Made by a program: the position numbers and the translations under genes
From: Massilia sp. PAMC28688
GTDB lineage: Bacteria > Pseudomonadota > Gammaproteobacteria > Burkholderiales > Burkholderiaceae_D
Assembly (NCBI RefSeq): GCF_019443445.1
Contig: NZ_CP080378.1
Span: forward strand, 2,852,001 to 2,916,000
Length of the DNA: 64,000 nucleotides
Direction of reading: 5' to 3'
Notes under the pieces: model-generated
The model's database searches: none
Told to the model about the DNA's origin: nothing
What the model saw: the letters and a program-made list of their open reading frames with translations, nothing else
In this document: piece by piece, positions 9,655-18,081 of the stretch
Numbering within the stretch: position 1 is the stretch's first letter
How the letters are laid out: the number at the start of each line of letters is the position of its first letter

Positions 9655-10779
9655 CTAGACAGGCATCAGTTGCAAATCGAATGCGCGCTCGACCAGCCAC
9701 ACGGTGGCGATCAGCGCAATGGCGGCCGACCCGGTGGTCATGAGCTGGCCGTAGAACCAGGTCTTGCGCGACAGGTAGGCCAGCGGCAGGAAAGCGGCCA
9801 CGATGGCCAGCTGGCCCAGCTCCACGCCCACGTTAAAGCCAAACAGTGACAGCGCCAGCGCCCCCTGCGGCAGGCCCAGGTCGGCCAGCACGCTGGCAAA
9901 GCCAAAACCGTGGATCAGGCCAAAGATAAAGGCGGCCAGGGGCCGACGTCCGCGGAACACGGGGAAGATGTTATTGAGCGCGGCCACCACCACCGAGGCG
10001 GCGATGGCGCTTTCCACCCAGCGCGAAGGCAGCGACACCATCTGCAGGCTGGCCAGGGTGAGCGTGATCGAGTGGGCAATGGTGAAGGCGGTGACCACCT
10101 TGAGCACGTCCATGAAGGCATCACGGAAGGTCTGGGCGTGGGGCGAACCTCTGGTCAGCAGCACCGCCGGCAGCAGCAGCGAGAGCAGGAACAGGATGTG
10201 GTCAAAGCCGATCCAGATGTGCCACACGCCTTCTTTCACGTAGTCCGCGAACTGACCCCATTTGCTGGCGCTCTTGAGCGAGAGCGTTTGCAGCGCATTG
10301 TCGGGACCAAAAATGGCGGTGGAGGTGACGCCTTCGCTGGTGAGCTTGACCAGTCCCTTGTGCTGGGGATCGAGGTCGGCAAACAGGCGGTACGACACGC
10401 CCAGCGCCGCCACCGGCGCCGGACAGGCAGCGCTAAAGCGCAGTACCGTATAGGCGCCGTCGGTGTGGTGGTCGATCAGTTGTTCGCCAGGCGTAATGGC
10501 GCAGGCAGCATCGCCGCCCGAGAGCTGCAGACGCGCCAGCGCGTACGCCGCCATGGCGCCGTGCTGGCGGCGGATTTCGTCCCAGGTCAGCTCACCATTG
10601 CCATCCTGGTCCAGGTTGAGGGCAAAATCGAGATCGCGCAGGGCGATGTCCCACTGCCCAGTGACCTGAGCGCCCTTGACGTCCAGTGCCAGGTAGCTGT
10701 CACTTGGCTTGTGGGCCTGGGCGGCGCTGCACACAAACAGCAGCAGCGACAGCAGCCAGGGGTAGAAGGTGCGCGCCAT
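9655..10779 (-). CDS. HupE/UreJ-family membrane protein with an EF-hand-like loop
   Basis: Membrane protein of 374 residues. It has a signal peptide (MARTFYPWLLSLLLFVCSAAQA), a periplasmic domain of about 150 residues, then roughly six membrane helices of the HupE/UreJ_2 type, beginning at the conserved WHIWIGFDHILFLLSLLLP. HupE/UreJ proteins are linked to nickel or cobalt uptake, but this subgroup is not tied to urease or hydrogenase here. The exported domain has DQDGNGELTWDE near residue 60, a canonical 12-position EF-hand loop (D1, D3, N5, G6, E12), suggesting calcium binding. Two ATGs (10782, 10779) follow an AAGGGAG site; the second is better spaced. Overlaps the stop codon of the upstream TPR gene. 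Confidence 0.85.
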   Translation of the reverse strand: MARTFYPWLLSLLLFVCSAAQAHKPSDSYLALDVKGAQVTGQWDIALRDLDFALNLDQDGNGELTWDEIRRQHGAMAAYALARLQLSGGDAACAITPGEQLIDHHTDGAYTVLRFSAACPAPVAALGVSYRLFADLDPQHKGLVKLTSEGVTSTAIFGPDNALQTLSLKSASKWGQFADYVKEGVWHIWIGFDHILFLLSLLLPAVLLTRGSPHAQTFRDAFMDVLKVVTAFTIAHSITLTLASLQMVSLPSRWVESAIAASVVVAALNNIFPVFRGRRPLAAFIFGLIHGFGFASVLADLGLPQGALALSLFGFNVGVELGQLAIVAAFLPLAYLSRKTWFYGQLMTTGSAAIALIATVWLVERAFDLQLMPV

Positions 10780-11963
10780 CATGCATCTCCCTTGATCTGC
10801 CGCGCCAGGCGCTGCACAGCAACGTCTTCGACCTTGTGCGTGGCCACCCACTTCAGTACCGGCTCGGCGGCGGCCGGATCATTAGCCTTGAGTGCCGCTT
10901 CCAGCAGCACGCGCATGTCGGCCGACTCCTTCTGCACCGCCCAATTCTTCTGCGCCAGTGCCAGCGCGGCGCGCGTGTTGCCGCGCACGTGGAGCTCATA
11001 CCTTGCCTGCTCGCGCTGGTGAACAGTGTCGCCACGCTGCATGGCCGCGTTGAAGCGGGCATTGAGTTCTGCATCGGCGTTGCGCAAGTCGGCGGCCCGG
11101 GACGGCAATTGCGTCAGCGCCAGCGCCCGGCGCAGCAGCAGGCCATCGATGCGGCCCTGGTCCTTTACCAGTTTGAGCACGTCGTCAGGGCGCTTCCGGT
11201 CGAGCAGAAAGTCGGCATACGCGCCGATCAGGTAGCTGTCTTTGGGGTCGAGGGCCAGCGCGCGTTGGTAGCGCTGTTCCGCGGCCCGATAGTCGCCGCG
11301 GCGTTCAGCGATTTCGGCCATCAAGGTCAGCACCCACACCTGCATGCCCGCGTCTTCCTGGGGATTGCGTTCCAGCGTGGTCTGCAGCAGCCGTTCGCTG
11401 GGCAGGGCGCGCCCGGTCATGGCGCCCACGCTGCTGATGCAGGTCACGCTCACTAGGTCGGAACTGAGGTTCGACAGCCGCGCGCAGCTGGTGGTAGCGC
11501 CTTCATAGTCGCCGCGCACGGTTTGCACCGTGGCGCGCGTGAGCCAGGCTTGAGGATTCTGCGGCTCGGCCTCCACGATGGCGTCCAGGTCGCGCATCGC
11601 TTCCGGGAAGCGGTGGGTGCTTTGCAGGAGCGTCGCGCGCAGCAGGCGTACTTGCGGTGGCGGCGCCGCCATGCCCCACCACGGGGCCAATGCCGCCTGG
11701 GCATAGCCGAAGTAGCGCGGGTCGGTCTCGCGCCGGGCGATGGCGATGTACTGGCGCGCGGCCGTGGTGGCGAGGGTGATGTCCCGCGGATTGGTGGCCA
11801 GCTGGGCGCGCAGGCGCTGCAATTCCTGTTGGGCGGGGTCGTTACGGCGTGGCAGGCGTTCAATGACGTCACTGCCTTGCTTGGGGATATATGGCGTGGC
11901 CTGGGCCAGCTGTGCGACAAGCGCACATGCGCAGACGGCGCCGAATACGAGTCGTTTCGACAT
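10779..11963 (-). CDS. Exported tetratricopeptide-repeat protein
   Basis: A 394-residue helical-repeat protein. The first ~22 residues form a signal peptide ending QLAQA-TPY, so it is exported to the periplasm. The body reads as consecutive TPR units: helix pairs with A..L..P.....W...A patterns, for example EAEPQNPQAWLTRATVQ and ALALDPKDSYLIGAYADFL. TPR proteins are scaffolds, not enzymes. Its stop codon overlaps the start of the HupE-like gene, so the two are translationally coupled and the TPR protein may assist that membrane protein or the DUF4331 protein encoded first in the operon. Confidence 0.85.
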   Translation of the reverse strand: MSKRLVFGAVCACALVAQLAQATPYIPKQGSDVIERLPRRNDPAQQELQRLRAQLATNPRDITLATTAARQYIAIARRETDPRYFGYAQAALAPWWGMAAPPPQVRLLRATLLQSTHRFPEAMRDLDAIVEAEPQNPQAWLTRATVQTVRGDYEGATTSCARLSNLSSDLVSVTCISSVGAMTGRALPSERLLQTTLERNPQEDAGMQVWVLTLMAEIAERRGDYRAAEQRYQRALALDPKDSYLIGAYADFLLDRKRPDDVLKLVKDQGRIDGLLLRRALALTQLPSRAADLRNADAELNARFNAAMQRGDTVHQREQARYELHVRGNTRAALALAQKNWAVQKESADMRVLLEAALKANDPAAAEPVLKWVATHKVEDVAVQRLARQIKGDA

Positions 11964-12065
11964 GATGTGTTTTCTCAGTGCGCGAGATGGTCTGTTTTTA
12001 TGGACTGCTTTTTATGTGAAACACCAGCCAGGAGTGGTCTCCTGGCTGGCTTGCTGCTGGTGCTG

Positions 12066-12323
12066 TTACGTGACTGGCTCCGGTTCCGTATCTTCCGGTG
12101 TTGTCAGCACAATGTCTTCCACGGCGATTGGCTCGGCATCGTCTGTGGCGACACCGATGATGGCCAGCACGCGGGTGAAGAACGCATCCATCACGCTAGG
12201 TGGCGGGGTTGGCGTCGTCGGCGGCGGGGTGGGGCCAGGGACGAAGGGGGCTTCGCCTCCGGTGCCACCGCCGCCACAGGCGGTCAGCAGCAGGGCGAGG
12301 CATAGTGCGCTCAGTTTTTTCAT
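12066..12323 (-). CDS. Small Pro/Thr-rich lipoprotein
   Basis: An 85-residue predicted lipoprotein. The ATG at 12323 (AGGAGAGCATC just upstream) gives MKKLSALCLALLLTACGGGG, a textbook signal with lipobox LTAC; Cys16 would be lipidated. No Asp follows the Cys, so outer-membrane sorting is expected. A Gly and Pro/Thr linker follows, then a short acidic C-terminal part. The open frame also begins nine codons earlier, but that start lacks the ribosome site. It sits between the DUF4331 gene (30 bases upstream) and the TPR gene, all leftward, and is probably part of that operon. Confidence 0.8.
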   Translation of the reverse strand: MKKLSALCLALLLTACGGGGTGGEAPFVPGPTPPPTTPTPPPSVMDAFFTRVLAIIGVATDDAEPIAVEDIVLTTPEDTEPEPVT

Positions 12324-12353
12324 GATGCTCTCCTGTTTATTTGACGGCATCGA

Positions 12354-13862
12354 TTACTGCTGTGGCGAACCAGGCAGCGGCGACTTCAGGTACGGGAAGC
12401 TGGCGTTGACGAAGGTCTCGTCAAGGTAGGCGCCGTCCGTGAAGCGAAGGGTGCCGGCTGGTGCGTCTGCCGGTGCGCAGCCAATGTTCAGGGTGCACAG
12501 CTTGCCCATCACAACGCGCAGTGAAATGTCGACCACATCGTCGCCAGGGCGGCGGCCGTTCGGGTAGCCGGCATTGTCGCCACCAATCACGCCAAGGCGG
12601 TTCTGGGCGCCGGCAGCAGTCACTGGCTTGCTGGTGTCAAGACGCAGCATTTCCGATGGCACGGCATTGGCAACCTTGGGCTTGTTGACAGTATCGATAC
12701 CGGTCAGGAAGGTCGCTACCAGGTCGGCACGGGGGAACTTGGTCGGCGCCTTGGCACCGGCCGAGCCGTACAGGATTTCAATCAGCGCCGGCAGGGTCGG
12801 GTTGGTGACGTAGTCGATGAACTGGGTGTCGCCGGTAGGCTTGCTGTGATTGAACTTGTCCTTGTCTTTCAGGCCGATCACGACTTCATTGACCAGTGGC
12901 ATCGACAGACGCGATACCTGGGTCCATGCGCCGCCTTCGCGCGAAGCATCGTTTTCTTTCTTCGGGCTAGGATTGATCAGGCGGCCCTGGCGCACACTGG
13001 CCGTGGTCCAGCCGGCAATCACAGGCTCGCTCACGGTCTTGCTCAGCAGGCAGGAAGTCGGCACTTCCATGCTCAGCGTGGTCACGTTCTTCTTGGCCAG
13101 GTCGTCCTTGGCATCGCGTTCGGCGGTGGCGCTAAACTCGACGGCCGGGGCCTTGATGTTGATGAGGTCAAATGTTTCGCCCAGGTTCACAACGAACGGG
13201 TCCTTGCGCTGGCCCACGAACAGGCGTGCCGGCGTGGCGCAGTCCGGCAGCGTGACGTTGTAGATGTGCTTGGCAGCGTAAGCTTCGTAGTTGGGGATCG
13301 ACTTATTGCCGATGTTGTCCAGTGGCTTGTCAAAGACGTTGCCGCCGGCCGGGTTGGCGATCGGCGTACGGGTGCCCTTGCGGCGGTCGCCGCGCACCAT
13401 GGTCAGGGTGAAGGTTTCGCGCACATCGGCGCCGGCGGCGTTAATGTCGGCAATCGGGCCGCCATTGATAATGAGGGGAATGGCGACCTGCTTGCCGCCC
13501 ACGGTCAGTGCCGTATTCTTGTAGATGTTATTGAAGCGGAACTGGAAGGTGATATCTTCAATACCGTTGTGGTCATTGTCGATATGGATTTCATACAGCG
13601 CGTCCGGGTCCATCATGAAATAATTGGGGCCGCCGTAGGCATCTTGCAGGGGCACGTAATTGGCGATAATGGTCGTGAAATCGCTGCGGTTGGCCTGGTA
13701 ACTCTTGAACATGTAGAAGTCGGTGGCATCGACTTTCGGCATTTCAGTAATGAATGGCGCTTCACGGTGGCTAGACGCGAATGCGGCAGGCGCAAACATG
13801 CATGCAAGCGCGTTGCTTACCAATACGGCTCCAAGCGTTGCACGCAGTCTTAGTTGTTTCAT
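12354..13862 (-). CDS. DUF4331 domain-containing exported protein
   Basis: A 502-residue exported protein, first gene of the leftward operon. The signal peptide ends near AFA-SSHREAP; the mature protein begins with SHREAPFITEMPKVDATDFYMF, a hallmark of DUF4331. FYMFKSY, an Asp-rich HIDNDHNGIEDITFQFRF stretch about residue 95 and GYPNGRRPGDDVVDISLRV near the C-terminus are also typical. The function of DUF4331 is not established; the fold is thought to be beta-rich and secreted. An AGGAGAAG ribosome site precedes the ATG at 13862. Its link to a lipoprotein, a TPR protein and HupE suggests one envelope system. Confidence 0.88.
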   Translation of the reverse strand: MKQLRLRATLGAVLVSNALACMFAPAAFASSHREAPFITEMPKVDATDFYMFKSYQANRSDFTTIIANYVPLQDAYGGPNYFMMDPDALYEIHIDNDHNGIEDITFQFRFNNIYKNTALTVGGKQVAIPLIINGGPIADINAAGADVRETFTLTMVRGDRRKGTRTPIANPAGGNVFDKPLDNIGNKSIPNYEAYAAKHIYNVTLPDCATPARLFVGQRKDPFVVNLGETFDLINIKAPAVEFSATAERDAKDDLAKKNVTTLSMEVPTSCLLSKTVSEPVIAGWTTASVRQGRLINPSPKKENDASREGGAWTQVSRLSMPLVNEVVIGLKDKDKFNHSKPTGDTQFIDYVTNPTLPALIEILYGSAGAKAPTKFPRADLVATFLTGIDTVNKPKVANAVPSEMLRLDTSKPVTAAGAQNRLGVIGGDNAGYPNGRRPGDDVVDISLRVVMGKLCTLNIGCAPADAPAGTLRFTDGAYLDETFVNASFPYLKSPLPGSPQQ

Positions 13863-14060
13863 TTTCTTCTCCTCAATTGGGTTTCACACCGTTGTGTGAT
13901 TTTTTATACGTGGCTGTTCTGCTATTGGATTCACTTTCATACATATTTTTCGAAAAATTAACGATATGGGTGGTCTGATGCCTGGACAAATCGCACGCGC
14001 CATTCACGGCTGTAATCATTCGACTACTATTAGGGTATTCACCGCACGTTTTTGGATCTC

Positions 14061-15053
14061 ATGAACAATTCACACGCAGTTTTCCAGGCCGCACACATCA
14101 TCAAAAATATCGGCCGCGGCAAGAAGGGTGCGCGCGACATGGAGCGCGAGGAGGCACGCGCCGTGTATTCGGCGATGTTGAACAAGGAAGTGTCTGACCT
14201 GGAACTGGGGGCGATACTGCTTGCCATGCGCATCAAGGGTGAGTCGGTCCAGGAAATCGGCGGCTTCATGGATGCGGCCGAGGCCTCGCTGACCCTGGTA
14301 CCGCCGGTGGCAGGCGAGTTCGCTCCCATCAGCATTCCCAGCTACAACGGCGCGCGCAAGCTTGCCAACCTCACGCCCTTGCTGGCCATGCTGCTGGCCC
14401 GCGCCGGTGCGCCGGTGTTGGTGCACGGCGTCGCGCACGATCCGGGGCGCGTGACCACGGCTGAAATCTTCGCCGCCATGGGGGTGCAGCCGGCGCAGTC
14501 GCTGGCCGACGTGCAGTCGGGTTTTGCGCAGCAACTGCCAAGCTTCATGCCAATTGAACTGCTGGCGCCCAAGATGGCATGGCTGCTGTCGCTGCGCCGC
14601 ATCCTGGGCGTGCGCAGTTCCACCCATACCCTGGTCAAGATTCTCCAGCCCTTCGCCGATCCCGCCTTGCGGCTGGTGTCGTACACCCATCCGGAATACC
14701 TGGACATGCTGGGCGAGTATTTCCGCACGGCCGCGCCGGTTGCGCGGGGTGACGCCTTCCTGATGCGTGGCACCGAGGGCGAAACGGTCGCCAACGCCAA
14801 CCGCGGCCAGCAAATCGATTGGTTCCACCAGGGCCAGCGCACCGTACTGGTGCAGCGCGATGCACCAGGCGATGAGCGCGCCATCATGCCCGACGCTGCC
14901 GACGCGGCCACCACCGCCGCCTGGATCGGCCGCGCCTTGAGAGGAGAAGTGCCGGTTCCTGCGCCCATCGAACAGCAAGTGGCACAGTGTTTGCTAGTTT
15001 CAAAGCAATTACGCGCAAACACGGGTGGCAACGATGGAGCACAGCAAGGGTAG
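14061..15053 (+). CDS. ybiB: YbiB-type DNA-binding protein (TrpD2 family)
   Basis: Protein with the anthranilate phosphoribosyltransferase fold, 330 residues from the ATG at 14061; the frame also opens at a TTG nine bases earlier. The N-terminal helical domain (AAHIIKNIGRGKKGARDMEREEA) and LVHGVAHDPGRVTTAEI in place of the enzyme's PRPP-binding GTGGD motif identify the YbiB/TrpD2 group. E. coli YbiB binds single- and double-stranded nucleic acid without sequence specificity and is LexA-regulated; it is not a tryptophan enzyme. The last 20 bases overlap the methyltransferase gene that follows. Confidence 0.85.
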   Translation: MNNSHAVFQAAHIIKNIGRGKKGARDMEREEARAVYSAMLNKEVSDLELGAILLAMRIKGESVQEIGGFMDAAEASLTLVPPVAGEFAPISIPSYNGARKLANLTPLLAMLLARAGAPVLVHGVAHDPGRVTTAEIFAAMGVQPAQSLADVQSGFAQQLPSFMPIELLAPKMAWLLSLRRILGVRSSTHTLVKILQPFADPALRLVSYTHPEYLDMLGEYFRTAAPVARGDAFLMRGTEGETVANANRGQQIDWFHQGQRTVLVQRDAPGDERAIMPDAADAATTAAWIGRALRGEVPVPAPIEQQVAQCLLVSKQLRANTGGNDGAQQG

Positions 15054-15813
15054 GGTAGTACTGGTGGGCGCAGGGCCGGGCGATCCGGAACTGCTGACGC
15101 TCAAGGCGGTCAAAGCGATTGCAGCGGCCGATGTGCTGCTGGTGGACGACCTGGTCAATCCCGAGGTGCTGGCGCATGCGTCGCCGCACGCCCGCATTGT
15201 CAACGTTGGCAAGCGCGGTGGCTGCCATTCCACGCCGCAGCAATTCATCGAGCGGCTCATGGTGGCCGAAGCGCGCGCCGGCCACTGCGTGGTCCGGCTC
15301 AAGGGCGGCGACCCGTTTGTGTTTGGCCGGGGCGGTGAAGAGCGGGCCCATCTCATGGCGCAGGGCATCACGGTCGACGTCATCAACGGCATCAGCAGTG
15401 GCCTTGCCGCCCCGGCCGCCATTGGTGTGCCGCTGACCCACCGCGACTGGAGTTCGGGCGCCATTTTCATCACGGGGCACGAGCGCGGCGACGATGCCGG
15501 CCAGGCCCGCACGCCGGACTGGGCCCTGCTGGCAGCCACCGGCCTGACGCTGGTCATTTATATGGGCGTGGCACGCTGCCGCCAGATCCAGGCGGCGCTC
15601 CTGGCGGGTGGCAAGCCGGGCAGCACACCGGTGGCTGTGATCCAGTCCGCCACCGGGCCCGGGCAGACTCACCTGATCACGACACTGGCAGCGTTGCCGG
15701 CCGATCTGGCAGCATCGGGCCTTGGCAGTCCCAGCATCATTGTGGTGGGCGAGGTGGTGCGCTGCGCCACCGCGCACCAGCAATTGACGGCCCTGGCCAG
15801 CCGCGCAATCTGA
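15034..15813 (+). CDS. cobA: Uroporphyrinogen-III C-methyltransferase (SUMT)
   Basis: SAM-dependent tetrapyrrole methylase, 259 residues, making precorrin-2 from uroporphyrinogen III for siroheme (nitrite/sulfite reductase cofactor) or cobalamin. Diagnostic motifs are VGAGPGDPELLTLKA at the N-terminus, VRLKGGDPFVFGRGGEE near residue 90 and GISSGLAAPAAIGVPLTHR. It is a stand-alone SUMT, without the CysG dehydrogenase/ferrochelatase domain. The ATG at 15034 lies inside ybiB, so the two are probably translated from one message. Siroheme supply would fit assimilation of the nitrate brought in by nrtABD, but no nitrite reductase is in this window. Confidence 0.92.
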   Translation: MEHSKGRVVLVGAGPGDPELLTLKAVKAIAAADVLLVDDLVNPEVLAHASPHARIVNVGKRGGCHSTPQQFIERLMVAEARAGHCVVRLKGGDPFVFGRGGEERAHLMAQGITVDVINGISSGLAAPAAIGVPLTHRDWSSGAIFITGHERGDDAGQARTPDWALLAATGLTLVIYMGVARCRQIQAALLAGGKPGSTPVAVIQSATGPGQTHLITTLAALPADLAASGLGSPSIIVVGEVVRCATAHQQLTALASRAI

Positions 15814-15872
15814 CTGCCGGACCCGGCAAGCGTTTACAATCACGGTTTAGTGACGATGAATGCGGCAGGGGC

Positions 15873-17081
15873 ATGGCAAAACAATATGATGTAGCGGTGA
15901 TCGGCGCAGGCGCGGCCGGCATGATGTGCGCGGCGGTGGCCGCCCAGCGTGGCAAGCGGGTGGTGCTGATTGACCATGCCGAGAAGCTGGCCGAGAAAAT
16001 CCGCATTTCGGGCGGAGGCCGCTGCAATTTCACCAATGTGAATACGGCGCCGGCCAATTTCCTGTCCGAGAACCCGCACTTTTGCAAAAGCGCGCTGTCG
16101 CGCTACACGGCCCAGGATTTCGTGGCCCTGGTCAAGAAGCACCGGATCGGCTACCACGAAAAGCATCGTGGCCAGCTGTTTTGCAATGATTCGGCGGAAC
16201 AGATCATCCAGATGCTCAAGGCCGAGTGTGCCGACGGCGACGTGACCTGGCGCATGCCGACCAAGGTCGTGTCGATCGACAAGACCGATGATGGCTTCAT
16301 GGTGCTCACCGACACCGGCGACATCGTGGCCGACAGCGTCGTCATCGCTACTGGCGGCTTGTCCATTCCCAAGATTGGCGCCACCGACTTTGGCTACCGC
16401 ATCGCCGAACAGTTTGGTCTGAAGATGGTGGACCCGCGCCCCGGCCTGGTGCCGCTGACCTTTGACGGTCCGACCTGGGAAGCCTTTGTACCGCTGGCCG
16501 GCATCGCGCTGGAAGTGGAAGTGGAAACCGGCAGCAACAAGGGCAAGGGCAACAAGCGCGGCTTCTTCAAGGAAGACTTGCTGTTTACCCACCGCGGCCT
16601 GTCCGGCCCCGCCATCCTGCAAATTTCCAGTTACTGGCAGCCCGGCACCCCGATCATCATCAACCTGCTGCCCGAGATGGATGTGGCGGAAGTGTTAATC
16701 GAAGGCAAGGGCACGCTCAAGAAGCAGTTGGGCAATGTGCTGTCGCAATGGCTGCCCGCCCGCCTGGCTGAAGGATTGCTCGCCGCCAACGGCCTGGCCC
16801 CTGATGCGCGCCTGGCCGACATGCCGGACGCCAAGCTGCGCAAGCTGGGCGACGCCGTCAACCGCTGGGCCATCGTGCCCACCGGTTCGGAAGGCTACCG
16901 CAAGGCAGAAGTGACCCTGGGCGGCATCGATACGCGCGAGTTGTCCCAGCAAACCATGATGGCGACCAAGGTGCCCGGGCTGTATTTCATCGGCGAAGCG
17001 GTCGATGTCACGGGCTGGCTGGGCGGTTATAATTTCCAGTGGGCATGGTCGTCAGGCTATGTGGCTGGCCAGTCGGTATGA
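15873..17081 (+). CDS. HI0933/YhiN-family FAD-dependent oxidoreductase
   Basis: Flavoprotein of 402 residues with a Rossmann FAD-binding N-terminus (DVAVIGAGAAGMMCAAVAAQ), the family-specific RISGGGRCNFTN near residue 47, a middle insertion domain and the C-terminal FAD stretch GLYFIGEAVDVTGWLGGYNF followed by QWAWSSG. Members are widespread, annotated YhiN, HI0933 or 'aminoacetone oxidase family'; their physiological substrate is not known. No signal peptide. It is preceded by a 59-base gap after cobA and followed by the rpsU promoter, so it probably ends that transcription unit. Confidence 0.9.
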   Translation: MAKQYDVAVIGAGAAGMMCAAVAAQRGKRVVLIDHAEKLAEKIRISGGGRCNFTNVNTAPANFLSENPHFCKSALSRYTAQDFVALVKKHRIGYHEKHRGQLFCNDSAEQIIQMLKAECADGDVTWRMPTKVVSIDKTDDGFMVLTDTGDIVADSVVIATGGLSIPKIGATDFGYRIAEQFGLKMVDPRPGLVPLTFDGPTWEAFVPLAGIALEVEVETGSNKGKGNKRGFFKEDLLFTHRGLSGPAILQISSYWQPGTPIIINLLPEMDVAEVLIEGKGTLKKQLGNVLSQWLPARLAEGLLAANGLAPDARLADMPDAKLRKLGDAVNRWAIVPTGSEGYRKAEVTLGGIDTRELSQQTMMATKVPGLYFIGEAVDVTGWLGGYNFQWAWSSGYVAGQSV

Positions 17082-17133
17082 TGTCGCAGTTGCGAAACAG
17101 GCCAGCGAAAAGCTTCCCTTCGCCATAAAACGA

Positions 17134-17142
17134 TGCTATGAT
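17134..17142 (+). promoter_or_regulatory. Extended -10 promoter for rpsU
   Basis: TGCTATGAT: an extended -10 (TG-N-TATGAT at 17137-17142) 37 bases before the rpsU ATG. No good -35 hexamer is seen 17 bases upstream (TTCCCT), as is usual for extended -10 promoters. Confidence 0.55.
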
Positions 17143-17178
17143 CTCGTTCTTCCCCTAATCTAACGGTTTGATTTTTAC

Positions 17179-17391
17179 ATGACCACTATTCGCCTTAAAG
17201 AAAACGAGCCGTTCGAAGTCGCTATGCGTCGCTTCAAGCGCACTATCGAAAAAACGGGTCTGCTGACCGAACTGCGCGCACGCGAGTTCTACGAAAAGCC
17301 AACGGCTGAGCGCAAGCGCAAGCTGGCCGCTGCAGTCAAGCGCCACTACAAGCGTATCCGCAGCCAGCAGCTGCCTAAGAAATTATTCTAA
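17179..17391 (+). CDS. rpsU: 30S ribosomal protein S21
   Basis: A 70-residue basic ribosomal protein, full length. It begins [20 protein letters not shown] and ends in the Lys/Arg-rich tail typical of S21. S21 sits near the anti-Shine-Dalgarno region of the 30S subunit and helps initiation. It heads the rpsU-yqeY-dnaG-rpoD series, the classical macromolecular-synthesis cluster, with its own promoter and a terminator about 70 bases downstream, so it can be made in excess of the primase and sigma factor. Confidence 0.98.
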   Translation: MTTIRLKENEPFEVAMRRFKRTIEKTGLLTELRAREFYEKPTAERKRKLAAAVKRHYKRIRSQQLPKKLF

Positions 17392-17458
17392 GACTGTTCA
17401 GTAGATGCTGATCCGGCGGCCACTGGCAGGCCGGGTGCAGGATGTACGAAAGTCGCAG

Positions 17459-17487
17459 ACCCGCTCCGGTTTACCGCAGCGGGTTTT
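17459..17487 (+). terminator. Terminator or attenuator after rpsU
   Basis: Stem ACCCGCT (17459-17465) with AGCGGGT (17478-17484), 12-base loop, followed by TTT and a T/A-rich stretch. It lies between rpsU and yqeY, 30 bases before the yqeY ATG, and probably reduces read-through in the cluster. Confidence 0.7.
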
Positions 17488-17516
17488 GCTATTTATACCT
17501 ATCACGCGAGGATGAC

Positions 17517-17966
17517 ATGGGCTTGAAACAACAAATTACCGACGACATGAAAGCAGCGATGCGCGCCAAGGAAGCGGGCAAGCTGAACACGATCCGCCTC
17601 ATCATTGCCGACATCAAGCGCAAGGAAGTGGACGAGCGCATCGAAGTGACCGACGAGCAAGCCCTGGCCATCGTCGAAAAAATGATCAAGCAGCGCAAGG
17701 ATTCCATCACCCAATTCGAAGCCGGCGGCCGCCAGGACCTGGCCGACATCGAAAAAGCCGAGCTCGAAGTGCTGACCGGCTACATGCCGGCCGGCCTGTC
17801 GGACGAACAGATCGCCGCCGAAGTGGCTGCCGCCGTGGCCGAATCGGGCGCCGCCGGCCCCCAGGACATGGGCAAGGTCATGGCCATCGTCAAGCCAAAA
17901 ATGCCGAAGGGCACCGACATGGGCGCCGTATCGGCCCTCATCAAGAAGGCCCTGCAGCCGTCCTGA
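17517..17966 (+). CDS. yqeY: GatB/YqeY domain protein
   Basis: A 149-residue all-helical protein of the YqeY family. It begins MGLKQQITDDMKAAMRAKEAGKL and carries the family stretch VEKMIKQRKDSITQFEAGGR. YqeY resembles the C-terminal tRNA-binding domain of the amidotransferase subunit GatB, but its own role is not firmly established. It commonly lies between rpsU and dnaG, as here. The start is the ATG at 17517, with GAGGATGAC upstream; in-frame codons before it overlap the rpsU terminator. Confidence 0.93.
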   Translation: MGLKQQITDDMKAAMRAKEAGKLNTIRLIIADIKRKEVDERIEVTDEQALAIVEKMIKQRKDSITQFEAGGRQDLADIEKAELEVLTGYMPAGLSDEQIAAEVAAAVAESGAAGPQDMGKVMAIVKPKMPKGTDMGAVSALIKKALQPS

Positions 17967-17981
17967 TTGACTTGTTGTACC

Positions 17982-18017
17982 GGCCCGCCGCTGGTGGACG
18001 CGGCGGGCCTCATCTTT
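17982..18017 (+). terminator. Terminator between yqeY and dnaG
   Basis: Perfect 10-bp stem GGCCCGCCGC (17982-17991) and GCGGCGGGCC (18000-18009) with an 8-base loop, followed by TCATCTTT. The U tract is short, so termination may be partial. Confidence 0.65.
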
Positions 18018-18081
18018 GCCCAATATCAACGAGACGATGCCGCTGCGGTATAGTCTGATTCAAGCCAAAGACTGCATTCAC

